Source: an uncultured Alphaproteobacteria bacterium
Lineage (GTDB): Bacteria; Pseudomonadota; Alphaproteobacteria; Sphingomonadales; Sphingomonadaceae
Direction: 5' to 3'
DNA: 64,000 nucleotides
Assembly: GCA_903934325.1 (NCBI GenBank)
Contig: CAIZNH010000035.1
Location: forward strand, 34,488-98,487
Positions 7,273 to 15,364 of the stretch are shown one piece after another. The notes beneath the pieces are model-generated. The model did no database searches. It was not told the origin of the DNA and was given only the letters and a program-made list of their open reading frames with translations. The number at the start of each line of letters is the position of its first letter. Position 1 is the stretch's first letter. Position numbers and translations under genes: made by a program.

Positions 7273-8271
7273 TCAGTCGATGGTCACCACCAGCTTGCCC
7301 ACCGCCTCGCGCGCTTCGAGCTTGGCGATGGCATCGCCTGCCCGGGCAAGCGGGAAGGTCTCGCTGACCAGCGGGTCGATCTTGCCCGCCTTCATCAGGT
7401 CGAACAGCTCGTTCACCTGGGCGCGGAAGGCTTCGGGCTCGCGTGCGGTGAAGGCACCCCAGAACACGCCGCAGATGTCGCAGGACTTCAGCAGGGTGAG
7501 ATTGAGCGGCATCTTGGCGATTCCCGCCGGGAAGCCGACCACGAGGAAGCGCCCCTCCCACGCGATGGCGCGCAGGGCGGGTTCGGAATATTGCCCGCCG
7601 ACGATGTCGTAGACGATGTTCGCGCCATTGGGGCCGCAAGCCACCTTGAAGGCGTCCGCAAGCGCCTTGGAGGCATCCTTGTCCATCGCCTCGCGCGGGT
7701 AGATCACCACTTCGTCCGCGCCAGCCTTGCGGGCGACTTCGCCCTTGGCCTCGGAGGAGACGGCGGCGACCACGCGCGCGCCGAAAGCCTTGGCGAGTTC
7801 GACCGCCGACAGCCCGACGCCGCCCGCCGCGCCCAGCACCAGCACGGTGTCGCCCGGCTTGATATGCCCGCGATCCTTGAGGCCGTGGATAGTGGTGCCA
7901 TAGGTCATGAGCAGGCTGGCCGCCTTTTCATAGGGCACGCCGTCCGGCACCGCGAACATCCGGTCCGCCGGCACCACAACCTTTTCTGCAAGGCCGCCAT
8001 TGCCGATCCCGGCCATCACGGTGTCACCCACCTTGTAGCCCTCGACACCTTCGCCGATCGCCTCGATCACGCCGGAGATCTCGCCGCCGGGCGAGAAGGG
8101 GCGGGGCGGCTTGAACTGGTACATGTCGCGCAGCATAAGACCGTCGGGATAGTTGATCGCGCAGGCCTTGACCGCGACGAGCACCTGGCCCTTGCCCGGG
8201 GTCGGGATCTCGACCTCGTCGAGCGTCAGCGTCTCAGGCCCGCCGGTCTGGTGGGTGCGAATGGCTTTCAT
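7273..8271 (-). CDS. NADPH:quinone oxidoreductase family protein
   Basis: A 332-residue medium-chain reductase (zinc-free, QOR type). The N-terminal GroES-like domain starts MKAIRTHQTGGPETL, followed by a Rossmann domain with LVLGAAGGVGLSAVELAKA at about 145-165. No structural or catalytic zinc ligands are seen. The start at 8271 is chosen because GAGAGGAAACC lies just upstream; the frame extends five codons further. The family reduces quinones or activated alkenes with NADPH; the physiological substrate is unknown. It stands between leuD and the ATPase zeta gene and is probably transcribed independently of the latter. Confidence 0.88.
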   Translation of the reverse strand: MKAIRTHQTGGPETLTLDEVEIPTPGKGQVLVAVKACAINYPDGLMLRDMYQFKPPRPFSPGGEISGVIEAIGEGVEGYKVGDTVMAGIGNGGLAEKVVVPADRMFAVPDGVPYEKAASLLMTYGTTIHGLKDRGHIKPGDTVLVLGAAGGVGLSAVELAKAFGARVVAAVSSEAKGEVARKAGADEVVIYPREAMDKDASKALADAFKVACGPNGANIVYDIVGGQYSEPALRAIAWEGRFLVVGFPAGIAKMPLNLTLLKSCDICGVFWGAFTAREPEAFRAQVNELFDLMKAGKIDPLVSETFPLARAGDAIAKLEAREAVGKLVVTID

Positions 8272-8296
8272 GGTTTCCTCTCCCAAGTGATGTGTG

Positions 8297-8899
8297 TCAG
8301 GCAGCGTCGGTGCCGCGCATCAGCCACGGCTGGGCGGCGGTGCGGGCCGCTTCGAACCCGCCGATCGCCTCGCCCCGCGCCATGGTCAGCCCCACCTCGT
8401 CGAGCCCGTTCAGCAGGCAGTGCTTGCGGAACGGGTCGATCTCGAAGCTGAAGCGGTCCTGATAGGGGGTGGTGACGGTCTGCTGTTCAAGATTGACGCT
8501 GATTGCCAGACCCTCGCGCGCCACTTCGAGCAGCCGGTCGACCGCGTCCTGCGGCAGCACCACGGGCAGGATGCCGTTCTTCACCGCATTGCCCGAATGG
8601 ATGTCGGAAAAGCTCGGCGCGATGACCACGCGGATGCCGAGATCGAGCATCGCCCAGGCCGCGTGCTCGCGGCTCGAACCGCAGCCGTAATTGTCGCCCG
8701 CGATGAGGATCGGCGCGCCCTTGTAGGCGGGGTCGTCGAAGACATTGCCGGGTTCGGCCCGCAGCGCCTCGAACGCCCCCACGCCAAGCCCTTGGCGGCT
8801 GATGGTCTTGAGCCACTTGGCCGGAATGATGATGTCGGTATCGACATTCTTGAGGCCAAGCGGAATGGCGTGGCCTTCGACGCTGGTGAGGGGCTGCAT
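8297..8899 (-). CDS. leuD: 3-isopropylmalate dehydratase small subunit
   Basis: A 200-residue LeuD starting at [20 protein letters not shown]. It has [12 protein letters not shown], then [17 protein letters not shown], the swivel-domain signature that binds substrate, then [20 protein letters not shown]. Together with LeuC it isomerises 2- to 3-isopropylmalate in leucine synthesis in the cytoplasm. It is encoded on the same strand as leuC, but a small membrane-protein gene lies between them, an unusual insertion. Confidence 0.95.
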   Translation of the reverse strand: MQPLTSVEGHAIPLGLKNVDTDIIIPAKWLKTISRQGLGVGAFEALRAEPGNVFDDPAYKGAPILIAGDNYGCGSSREHAAWAMLDLGIRVVIAPSFSDIHSGNAVKNGILPVVLPQDAVDRLLEVAREGLAISVNLEQQTVTTPYQDRFSFEIDPFRKHCLLNGLDEVGLTMARGEAIGGFEAARTAAQPWLMRGTDAA

Positions 8900-8909
8900 G
8901 GGCGCGGCC

Positions 8910-9098
8910 TCAGTCGGTCTGCGGCGGCTCGCCCGAGGGGATCGCCCCCGGCGAGGCAGGCTCGTCGGCCTTCTTCTTGTTCGCCGCGAGCTTGCGCCCG
9001 GCATAGAGCAGCGCGGCAGCCACCGCGGCCGAGCCGATCGCCGCCACGCCAAGCGCGGCCTTGCTGGTGGGTTTCTTGTCGGATGGTTTTTCGGTCAT
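8910..9098 (-). CDS. Small single-pass membrane protein between leuC and leuD
   Basis: A 62-residue protein: Lys-rich start ([15 protein letters not shown]), one hydrophobic helix (about 15-34, [19 protein letters not shown]), a basic RKLAANKKK stretch and a Pro/Glu-rich tail. It is placed 45 bp after leuC and 10 bp before leuD on the same strand, so it must be co-transcribed. I recognise no family. The translation has sensible composition and topology (one TM helix with positive flanks), which supports it being real. Confidence 0.6.
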   Translation of the reverse strand: MTEKPSDKKPTSKAALGVAAIGSAAVAAALLYAGRKLAANKKKADEPASPGAIPSGEPPQTD

Positions 9099-9143
9099 GA
9101 TTATTCCATGCGCCTTAGGGGAGGGCGTTTCAAGGGGTTCAGG

Positions 9144-10574
9144 TCACACCAGCTCGCGCACATCGGCGAGCCGTCCGGTGACAGCGGCCGCCGCCGCCAT
9201 CGCGGGGCTGACGAGGTGCGTGCGTGCGCCGGGGCCTTGCCGTCCCACAAAATTGCGGTTGGAGGTCGAGGCGCAGCGTTCGCCCGCGGGCACCTTGTCG
9301 GGGTTCATGCCGAGGCAGGCCGAACAGCCCGGCTCGCGCCATTCGAAGCCCGCTTCGATGAACACCTTGTCGAGGCCTTCCTCCTCGGCCATCGCCTTCA
9401 CCAGACCCGAGCCCGGCACGACAATCGCCCAGCGCACATTATCGGCCTTGCGGCGGCCCTTGAGGATCGCGGCGGCGGCGCGCAGGTCTTCGATCCGGCT
9501 GTTGGTGCAGCTTCCGATGAAGACGTTCTCGATGGGGACTTGCGTCATCGGCGTGCCGGGGGTGAGGCCCATGTAATCGAGCGACTTCTGCGCGGCGACG
9601 CGCTTGCTCTCGTCGGCGAAGTCTTCCGGTGCAGGCACGCGGCCATTGATCGGCACCACATCCTCGGGGCTGGTGCCCCAGGTGACGCTGGGTTCGACTT
9701 GCGCCGCGTCGATGGTGACGGACTGGGCGAAGGTCGCGCCTTCGTCGGTGTGGAGCGAGCGCCAATAGGCCACTGCCGCATCCCACTCCGCGCCCTTGGG
9801 GGCCATGGGGCGGCCCTTGAGGTAGGCGAAGGTGGTATCGTCCGGCGCGATCAGGCCGGCGCGGGCGCCTGCCTCGATGCTCATGTTGCAGACCGTCAGG
9901 CGCTCCTCGATGGTCATGCGCTCGAACACGCGCCCGCGATATTCGATCACGTAGCCAGAGCCGCCTGCCGCGCCGATGGTGCCGATGATGTGGAGGATCA
10001 GGTCCTTGGCGCTGACACCTGGGCCGAGATCGCCCACGACCCGCACTTCCATCGGCTTCGACTGCTGGAGCAGGAGCGTCTGGGTTGCCAGCACATGCTC
10101 GACTTCACTTGTCCCGATGCCGAAGGCGAGGGCACCCAGGCCGCCGTGGCAGGCGGTGTGCGAATCCCCGCAGACGATGGTGGTGCCGGGCAGCGAGAAG
10201 CCCTGCTCGGGGCCGACCACATGGACGATCCCCTGCTCCTTGGCGGTCGCGGGAATGTAGCGGATGCCGAAGGCGGGCGCGTTGACTTCGAGGGCTGCGA
10301 GCTGGGCGGCGCTTTCCGGGTCGGCGATCGGCACGGGCGCGCCCTTGGCGTCCAGCCGCGCGGTCGTGGGCAGGTTGTGATCGGGCACCGCCAGCGTCAG
10401 TTCGGGGCGGCGCACCGGACGCCCGGCGACCTTCAGCGCCTCGAACGCCTGCGGGCTCGTCACCTCGTGCACCAGATGGCGGTCGATATAGATCAGCGCC
10501 GTGCCGTCATCGCGGGTTTCGACGACATGCGCGTCCCAGATCTTCTCGTAAAGCGTGCGCGGGCGGCTGGCCAT
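9144..10574 (-). CDS. leuC: 3-isopropylmalate dehydratase large subunit
   Basis: A 476-residue aconitase-superfamily protein. The [4Fe-4S] ligands are visible as C356 (in IGSCTNSR) and C417/C420 (in EPGCSACLG). [22 protein letters not shown] and [10 protein letters not shown] are canonical substrate and active-site motifs, and the length is typical of bacterial LeuC. GAGGAA lies upstream of the ATG. It forms the heterodimer with LeuD. No leucine-rich leader peptide is visible in the 124 bp between it and the divergent thioesterase gene. Confidence 0.96.
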   Translation of the reverse strand: MASRPRTLYEKIWDAHVVETRDDGTALIYIDRHLVHEVTSPQAFEALKVAGRPVRRPELTLAVPDHNLPTTARLDAKGAPVPIADPESAAQLAALEVNAPAFGIRYIPATAKEQGIVHVVGPEQGFSLPGTTIVCGDSHTACHGGLGALAFGIGTSEVEHVLATQTLLLQQSKPMEVRVVGDLGPGVSAKDLILHIIGTIGAAGGSGYVIEYRGRVFERMTIEERLTVCNMSIEAGARAGLIAPDDTTFAYLKGRPMAPKGAEWDAAVAYWRSLHTDEGATFAQSVTIDAAQVEPSVTWGTSPEDVVPINGRVPAPEDFADESKRVAAQKSLDYMGLTPGTPMTQVPIENVFIGSCTNSRIEDLRAAAAILKGRRKADNVRWAIVVPGSGLVKAMAEEEGLDKVFIEAGFEWREPGCSACLGMNPDKVPAGERCASTSNRNFVGRQGPGARTHLVSPAMAAAAAVTGRLADVRELV

Positions 10575-10698
10575 GGGTGCGTGTTCCTCAGGTGGAGAGG
10601 GCGATTAGACGCGCCAGAAGCCATCGCGCAAGATGCGCACTTGATACGGGTCAAATTCGTCATGGATTTGCAAGGATCACGGGGTATAACTGACAAAT

Positions 10699-11124
10699 AT
10701 GTCAGCAACCGAATCCGCCTCGACGCCCGCCCTGCCGTTTCTTCACGCGATCAAGGTCGTGGCGGAGGACATCGATTTCATGGGGCACGTCAACAATGCG
10801 CGCTACTTGAACTGGGTGCAGGATGCGGTGCTGGCGCATTGGCGCGGGATTGCGCCAGCCGAAGATGTGGCGAGCAAGGCGTGGGTCGCGCTCAAGCACG
10901 AGATCACCTATCGCAAGCCCGCTTTCCTTGAAGACGATGTGATCGCGCAGACCGTGCTCGAACGCTTCAACGGCGCGCGCGCGTTCTACTCCACGCTGAT
11001 CAAGCGCGGCGAGGATGTGCTGGCCGAGGTGCAATCCTCGTGGTGCTGCATCGATGCCGAAACCCTGCGCCCCGCGCGTATCGGCGATCACTTGCGCGAA
11101 TTTTTCTTCCCCAAGGGCGAATAA
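10699..11124 (+). CDS. Hotdog-fold acyl-CoA thioesterase (4HBT/YbgC-like)
   Basis: A 141-residue hotdog protein. IDFMGHVNNARYLNWVQDA carries the DxxGHxNNxxY active-site pattern of the YbgC/4HBT family, with Asp as the expected catalytic residue. The second half (ITYRKPAFLEDDV, SSWCCID) supplies the rest of the hotdog sheet. It hydrolyses an acyl-CoA or acyl-ACP thioester of unknown chain. It lies 100 bp upstream of crtW on the same strand and may share its transcript, although no metabolic link is obvious. Confidence 0.85.
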   Translation: MSATESASTPALPFLHAIKVVAEDIDFMGHVNNARYLNWVQDAVLAHWRGIAPAEDVASKAWVALKHEITYRKPAFLEDDVIAQTVLERFNGARAFYSTLIKRGEDVLAEVQSSWCCIDAETLRPARIGDHLREFFFPKGE

Positions 11125-11224
11125 GGCAGCGGAGCGCAAGAGCCGCAATCGCAAACGCAATTGCCGTTTCGCCTGCGCGCTTTATACGCAACCGCATGAC
11201 CTGCGCGCGCGTATCTCTGTCCGG

Positions 11225-12001
11225 ATGAGCCCGAACTTCACCCTTCCGGCGCGCGGCTTTCAGCGTGCCATCGGCCTTGGGCTGGCGCTGGCGATTGCCG
11301 GGAGCTGGCTCGGCATTCACGCCTGGGGCATGTTCATCTTCGAGCTCACGTGGAGCAACTGGCCGCTCGCGCTGGCCGTGGCGATGGTGCAGTGCTGGCT
11401 ATCGGTCGGTGTGTTCATCGTCTGCCATGATGCGATGCACGGCAGCCTTGTGCCCGGCTACCCGAAGATCAATGCTGCAATCGGCGCGGTGCTGCTGGCG
11501 CTTTATGCGGGCTTTGCGTGGAAGCAGCTGCGCGATGCGCATTTCGATCACCACAAGCTTGCAGGTCACGCCGGAGACCCGGACTTCGACGAGAACAATC
11601 CGGGTGATTTCGCCCGCTGGTACGCGACCTTCTTCCGGCGCTATTTCGGCTGGCGCTCGCTGGTTTTCGTGCACACTGTGGTCGGCATCTACTGGCTGGT
11701 GCTGGATATTCCGATGGCGCAGATCGTGCTGCTCTACGGCCTGCCGGCGCTGGGATCATCGCTCCAGCTGTTCTACTTCGGCACCTTCCGCCCGCATTGC
11801 CACCGCGCAGGCCAGCCCTTTGCCGATCGCCACAATGCGCGCAGCAATGATTTCGGCACGCTCGCCAGCCTCGCCACCTGCTTCCATTTCGGCTATCATC
11901 TCGAACATCACCACCGCCCCGACGTGCCATGGTGGGGCCTGCCGGCGGCGAAACGGGCCGGATTGGGCGAGGCCGAACAGACTGCAAAGGTGCCCGCATG
12001 A
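11225..12001 (+). CDS. crtW: Beta-carotene ketolase, CrtW type
   Basis: A 258-residue membrane di-iron enzyme starting at MSPNFTLPARG. The frame is open for about 210 bp further, but that part overlaps the thioesterase gene. Histidine boxes are HDAMHG, HFDHHKLAGH and HLEHHH, with RPHCHRAGQPFADRHNARS and PWWGLP between and after them, all typical of CrtW. It has four or so hydrophobic spans. It adds 4-keto groups to beta-ionone rings. The stop overlaps the crtZ start (ATGA), so the two are translationally coupled, which predicts ketolated and hydroxylated carotenoids such as astaxanthin or its intermediates. Confidence 0.93.
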   Translation: MSPNFTLPARGFQRAIGLGLALAIAGSWLGIHAWGMFIFELTWSNWPLALAVAMVQCWLSVGVFIVCHDAMHGSLVPGYPKINAAIGAVLLALYAGFAWKQLRDAHFDHHKLAGHAGDPDFDENNPGDFARWYATFFRRYFGWRSLVFVHTVVGIYWLVLDIPMAQIVLLYGLPALGSSLQLFYFGTFRPHCHRAGQPFADRHNARSNDFGTLASLATCFHFGYHLEHHHRPDVPWWGLPAAKRAGLGEAEQTAKVPA

Positions 12002-12528
12002 GCTGGCTCGAAGTGTTCCTTACCGTCATGTCCTCGCTGATCGGCATGGAGCTGTTCGCCTGGGTCGCGCACAAATACATCATGCACGGCTGGGGCTGGG
12101 GCTGGCACCGCGACCATCACGAGCCGCATGACAATGTGTTCGAGAAGAACGACCTGTTCGCAGTCGTCTTCGGCTCCATCAACGCCGCGATGTATATCTA
12201 CGGCTCGCTCTACTGGGACTGGCTGTGGTGGTTCGCGGTCGGCATCACGCTCTACGGGGTGATCTACACGCTGGTGCATGACGGCCTTGTCCACCAGCGT
12301 TACTGGAAGTGGGTGCCGAGGAAGGGCTATGCCAAGCGGCTGGTGCAGGCGCACAAGCTCCACCATGCCACCATCGGCAAGGAGGGCGGGGTGAGCTTCG
12401 GCTTCGTCTTCGCGCGCGATCCGGCCAAGCTCAAGGCAGAGCTGAAGGCGCAGAAGGAAGCCGGCCTTGCCGTGGTGCGCGACAGCGCGGGGGCGGACGG
12501 ATACGAGACGGTCGGCCGTAACCTTTAG
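11998..12528 (+). CDS. crtZ: Beta-carotene 3-hydroxylase, CrtZ type
   Basis: A 176-residue protein with the CrtZ histidine clusters HKYIMHG, HRDHHEPH, HDGLVHQRY and HKLHH and three to four membrane spans (LEVFLTVMSSLIGMELFAW first). It hydroxylates C3 of beta-ionone rings. Start at 11998 overlaps the crtW stop by four bases. The last four bases overlap the convergent VOC gene. The remaining carotenoid genes (crtE, crtB, crtI, crtY) are not in the window. Confidence 0.95.
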   Translation: MSWLEVFLTVMSSLIGMELFAWVAHKYIMHGWGWGWHRDHHEPHDNVFEKNDLFAVVFGSINAAMYIYGSLYWDWLWWFAVGITLYGVIYTLVHDGLVHQRYWKWVPRKGYAKRLVQAHKLHHATIGKEGGVSFGFVFARDPAKLKAELKAQKEAGLAVVRDSAGADGYETVGRNL

Positions 12529-12908
12529 CCGCGGGGCACCTGCGTCAGGCTGAGATTATTGCCTTCGGGATCGTGGAACCACGCGATCTTCGCGCCCGAT
12601 GCCGGATGGGTCCAGATGCCGCGCTCGTCCTGCCCGAAGCCGTCATAGACCGCAAAGGTGACCCCCCTGGCCACCAGCGCGTCAATCACCGCCTCGATAT
12701 CCTCGACCTGCCAGCCGAGCACGGTGTGCGGATTTGGCGTATGGCCCTCCACCTTGGTCAGGCGCAGCATCGTGCCCGCCAGATCATATCTGACCGCAAA
12801 GGGATCCTCGCCCGCCTCGGCAAGCCCGAGCGTATCGGTGTAGAAGCGGCGCGCGGTGGCCAGATCGGCGGCGAGCACGAAACAGACGGGCGGCATGGTG
12901 CCTAGCAT
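12525..12908 (-). CDS. VOC/glyoxalase-like protein
   Basis: A 127-residue vicinal-oxygen-chelate protein: VCFVLAADLATARRFYTDTLGL opens the first beta-alpha-beta-beta-beta unit, and FHDPEGNNLSLTQV closes the second with the usual metal-ligand Glu region. GGGGGAGG seven bases upstream of the ATG at 12908 decides the start. Members range from glyoxalase I to dioxygenases and drug-binding proteins. Nothing in the context narrows it. It overlaps crtZ tail to tail by four bases. Confidence 0.82.
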   Translation of the reverse strand: MLGTMPPVCFVLAADLATARRFYTDTLGLAEAGEDPFAVRYDLAGTMLRLTKVEGHTPNPHTVLGWQVEDIEAVIDALVARGVTFAVYDGFGQDERGIWTHPASGAKIAWFHDPEGNNLSLTQVPRG

Positions 12909-13019
12909 GATGAACCTCCCCCACGGGGACGACTCCATGCGTGCAGCCTCCCCGAAAGGCAGCCTATGCTATCGCTGCAAACCCGCCAAGCGCATCACGC
13001 TGTGGCAGGCTCACTGCGA

Positions 13020-14501
13020 TCAATAGTTCCACTGCGCCTGCACCCGCAGGATCTGCCCTTCGGCCTGGCCGAAGCGGCGCTCGTCGGCTTCCTTGCGCGA
13101 GGCCCAGCCATAGGTGGTGGTGATCTCCAGCGAGGGGTCGATCTGGAACTCGAAGCCCACTTCCAGCTCTTCGGTCTCCAGCCGCGGGGCATTGACCGCC
13201 GCCTTGAAGCCGCCGCGGTAATATTGCCAGCGCGCGAAGGGATAGAACGGCCCGATCGGGGATTCGTCGATCTTGCCCATCACCTGCACATAGCCGCCCT
13301 TGAGCGGACGCTCCTCGATCCGCCCGCTGGCGGGCACGAATTCGGGACCGGTGCCCCAGTTCCATTCCGCCTGCACGCCGAAGGGCTGGGGATAGAGGAT
13401 CGCGTGGAGGTTCACGCGGTCGTCCTTGAAGCCGACCGGGCTGACCCCGCCGGTGCGCACTTCCGGGCGGATGGTGTTGCGCATCACCGATCCGCCGATC
13501 TCCAGCACCTGCCCATCAAGGCCGATGCCGCCGAGTTCGAACGGCCAGGTCGCAAGGCCGACCATCATCACGTCATTATCGGTCTCGGTGCGGTTCAGGC
13601 CCTGGCCGTTGAACACGCCGAAGCCGAAGGCGCCGTAGCTGCCGAAAAGCTTCTGCCCGTCGGCCGTCAGCCGGTCCCAGATCTTCTGGACGCGGGGCGG
13701 GGTGTAATAGGCGACGATCCCCATGTCGCGCTCGCCCGAAGCGGCGGTGTTGATCGCATCGGTACGATCTAGCGCGAGGCGGTTCGACGAGGACTGCAGG
13801 TTCTCCCAGCCGTAAGGCACCTTCGACTGGCCGAGGCGGATGCGGAAGGACTTGTCGCCGGTGGGGAAGACGTCCGCATACATGTCGCGCAAGCTGACCG
13901 AATTCTCGCGCCGCTCGCCGACCGACTGGTTGGAGACCGCTGCGGCGAAATCGGGCTGGAAGTAGAGCGAGACATGCTCGTTGAGATCGCCCTGAAGGAT
14001 CAGGCGCATCCGGCGGAAGCTGAAATTGCCGGCCGCGCGCACGTCGCTGTCACCGATGGTGCGCAGGCGCGAGACGCCCGCAGGGGCATCGGCGTCGCCA
14101 GAGATGATCTGGTTGAAGCGCATCTGGGTGTAACCGCGCAGGCGCAGCTTTTCGTACCACGCCTTGGGCTTGGGCTTGGGGGTGCCGACTTCGGCAAGCT
14201 GCACGGCGGCCGGAGCGCCGGGGGCCTGCGGCGTGGCGGTGACGGCAACCGCCGAGCCGGGCGCAGGCGCGGGCAGGGTAATGGTCTGGGCCACGGGAGC
14301 GGCAGCGGGGGCGGTCTGGTTCGTCTGGAGGCTGGCGACGATGGCTTTCAGCTCGTCGATCTGGCGCTGGAGATCGGCAATCGTCGCCGCGTCGCCTGAT
14401 TCGCCAGCCGGAGCGCTCTGCGCAAGCGCGGGCACGCTGACGCTGGCCAGAAGAGTCCCCGCAATCAGCGAGATGGCGCGCACGCCGCGAATATTTGCCA
14501 T
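13020..14501 (-). CDS. Phosphate-selective porin family (OprO/OprP-like)
   Basis: A 493-residue outer-membrane porin. Signal peptide ends at VSVPALAQ. An N-terminal coiled coil (IADLQRQIDELKAIVASLQ, about 40-60) is typical of trimeric porins of this family, followed by a Pro/Ala linker and a 16-strand barrel region ending RVQAQWNY with a C-terminal aromatic. Motifs such as FSFRRMRLILQGDL and IRLGQSKVPYGWENL match the OprO/OprP family. A Pho-box-like element 67 bp upstream of the start supports phosphate-starvation control. GGAAGG lies upstream of the ATG. Confidence 0.88.
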   Translation of the reverse strand: MANIRGVRAISLIAGTLLASVSVPALAQSAPAGESGDAATIADLQRQIDELKAIVASLQTNQTAPAAAPVAQTITLPAPAPGSAVAVTATPQAPGAPAAVQLAEVGTPKPKPKAWYEKLRLRGYTQMRFNQIISGDADAPAGVSRLRTIGDSDVRAAGNFSFRRMRLILQGDLNEHVSLYFQPDFAAAVSNQSVGERRENSVSLRDMYADVFPTGDKSFRIRLGQSKVPYGWENLQSSSNRLALDRTDAINTAASGERDMGIVAYYTPPRVQKIWDRLTADGQKLFGSYGAFGFGVFNGQGLNRTETDNDVMMVGLATWPFELGGIGLDGQVLEIGGSVMRNTIRPEVRTGGVSPVGFKDDRVNLHAILYPQPFGVQAEWNWGTGPEFVPASGRIEERPLKGGYVQVMGKIDESPIGPFYPFARWQYYRGGFKAAVNAPRLETEELEVGFEFQIDPSLEITTTYGWASRKEADERRFGQAEGQILRVQAQWNY

Positions 14502-14567
14502 GAAACTGCGCCTTCCTACCGCGCGGCTCCCGATGAGCCGCTCGCAGGCCGCGTCTATGTCGGTTTA

Positions 14568-14585
14568 ATGTCAGTCCTGTGACAA
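14568..14585 (-). promoter_or_regulatory. Pho-box-like direct repeat upstream of the porin
   Basis: On the porin coding strand the sequence is TTGTCAC-AGGA-CTGACAT: two 7-mers resembling the PhoB repeat CTGTCAT (5/7 and 6/7 matches), separated by the required 4 bp. CATAGA about 10 bp downstream could be the -10. Site is seen directly; PhoB binding is inferred. Confidence 0.5.
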
Positions 14586-14702
14586 TTGTGACCGTAAATT
14601 GGCGTTCCTGTCGTATTTGTCACATTGTGCAGGCGGCAAGCGGGCCAGCGCTGCACCAGCCGGGTGCGGTGCGTGATGGGGCGTGCAAAAGGGGGAAACC
14701 AC

Positions 14703-14779
14703 TGGTCGGGACGAGAGGATTCGAACCTCCGACCCCCACACCCCCAGTGTGATGCGCTACCAGGCTGCGCTACGTCCCG
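14703..14779 (-). tRNA. tRNA-Pro (anticodon GGG)
   Basis: 77 nt, read on the minus strand. Acceptor CGGGACG pairs with CGTCCCG, followed by A73 and an encoded CCA. The D arm is GCGCAGCCTGGTAGCGC. The anticodon stem-loop has loop CTGGGGG with GGG at 34-36 decoding CCC. The T arm is GGAGGTTCGAATCCTC. All stems pair. Confidence 0.95.
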
Positions 14780-14977
14780 ACACCAGTGGAGCGGCGCCTA
14801 TAGGGGGGTGGCCCGAGGCTGGCAAGCCGGTTTGGGACGGGAAACGGTGTTGCGTGTTTGCACCGCTGCGGGCGGCGCCGATTGCGAGCAGCTTGCAATG
14901 CTGCTAGGCGCGCCCACTTGAACGGCGGGGCGCTTGCCCTTGCACATCAATCACGGGATCCTGACGGGCACACACCT

Positions 14978-15307
14978 ATGACATTCGACCTTCTCGCCGC
15001 CGCTGGCGCGGGTGCTGCCGCAGCGCCGCCCGCCTGGATCAGCTTCCTGCCGATCATCGGCATGATCGCGATCTTCTGGTTCCTCATCATCCGTCCGCAG
15101 ATGAACCGCCAGAAGGAGCATCAGGCCAAGGTTGCGGGCATGAAGAAGGGTGATCAGGTCATCACCGCCGGCGGTCTCGTCGGCAAGGTGATCAAGGTCG
15201 ACGACGTCTATGTCGAGCTGGAGCTGGGCACCAATGTCCGCGTCAAGGCGATCAAGGCCACCATCGGCGACATCGTCCCGCCCGGCGGCTCGCCTGCCAA
15301 CGACTGA
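14978..15307 (+). CDS. yajC: Preprotein translocase subunit YajC
   Basis: A 109-residue protein with one N-terminal membrane helix (WISFLPIIGMIAIFWFLII, about 21-39), the family signature RPQMNRQKEHQ directly after it, and the cytoplasmic domain KKGDQVITAGGLVGKV. YajC associates with SecDF and YidC at the Sec translocon. Start MTFDLLAAAG is chosen because the upstream extension is low-quality. It stands directly before secD and secF, the usual order. Confidence 0.95.
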   Translation: MTFDLLAAAGAGAAAAPPAWISFLPIIGMIAIFWFLIIRPQMNRQKEHQAKVAGMKKGDQVITAGGLVGKVIKVDDVYVELELGTNVRVKAIKATIGDIVPPGGSPAND

Positions 15308-15364
15308 TTATAGCGCCTGCCTCGGCGGGCGTCGTTCTCCCTTGCGCGTGAGAGCCTGAAAGAC

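Noticed and set aside
10575..10698. Leucine leader peptide/attenuator before leuC
   Set aside because: No short ORF with consecutive Leu codons and no terminator hairpin in the gap.
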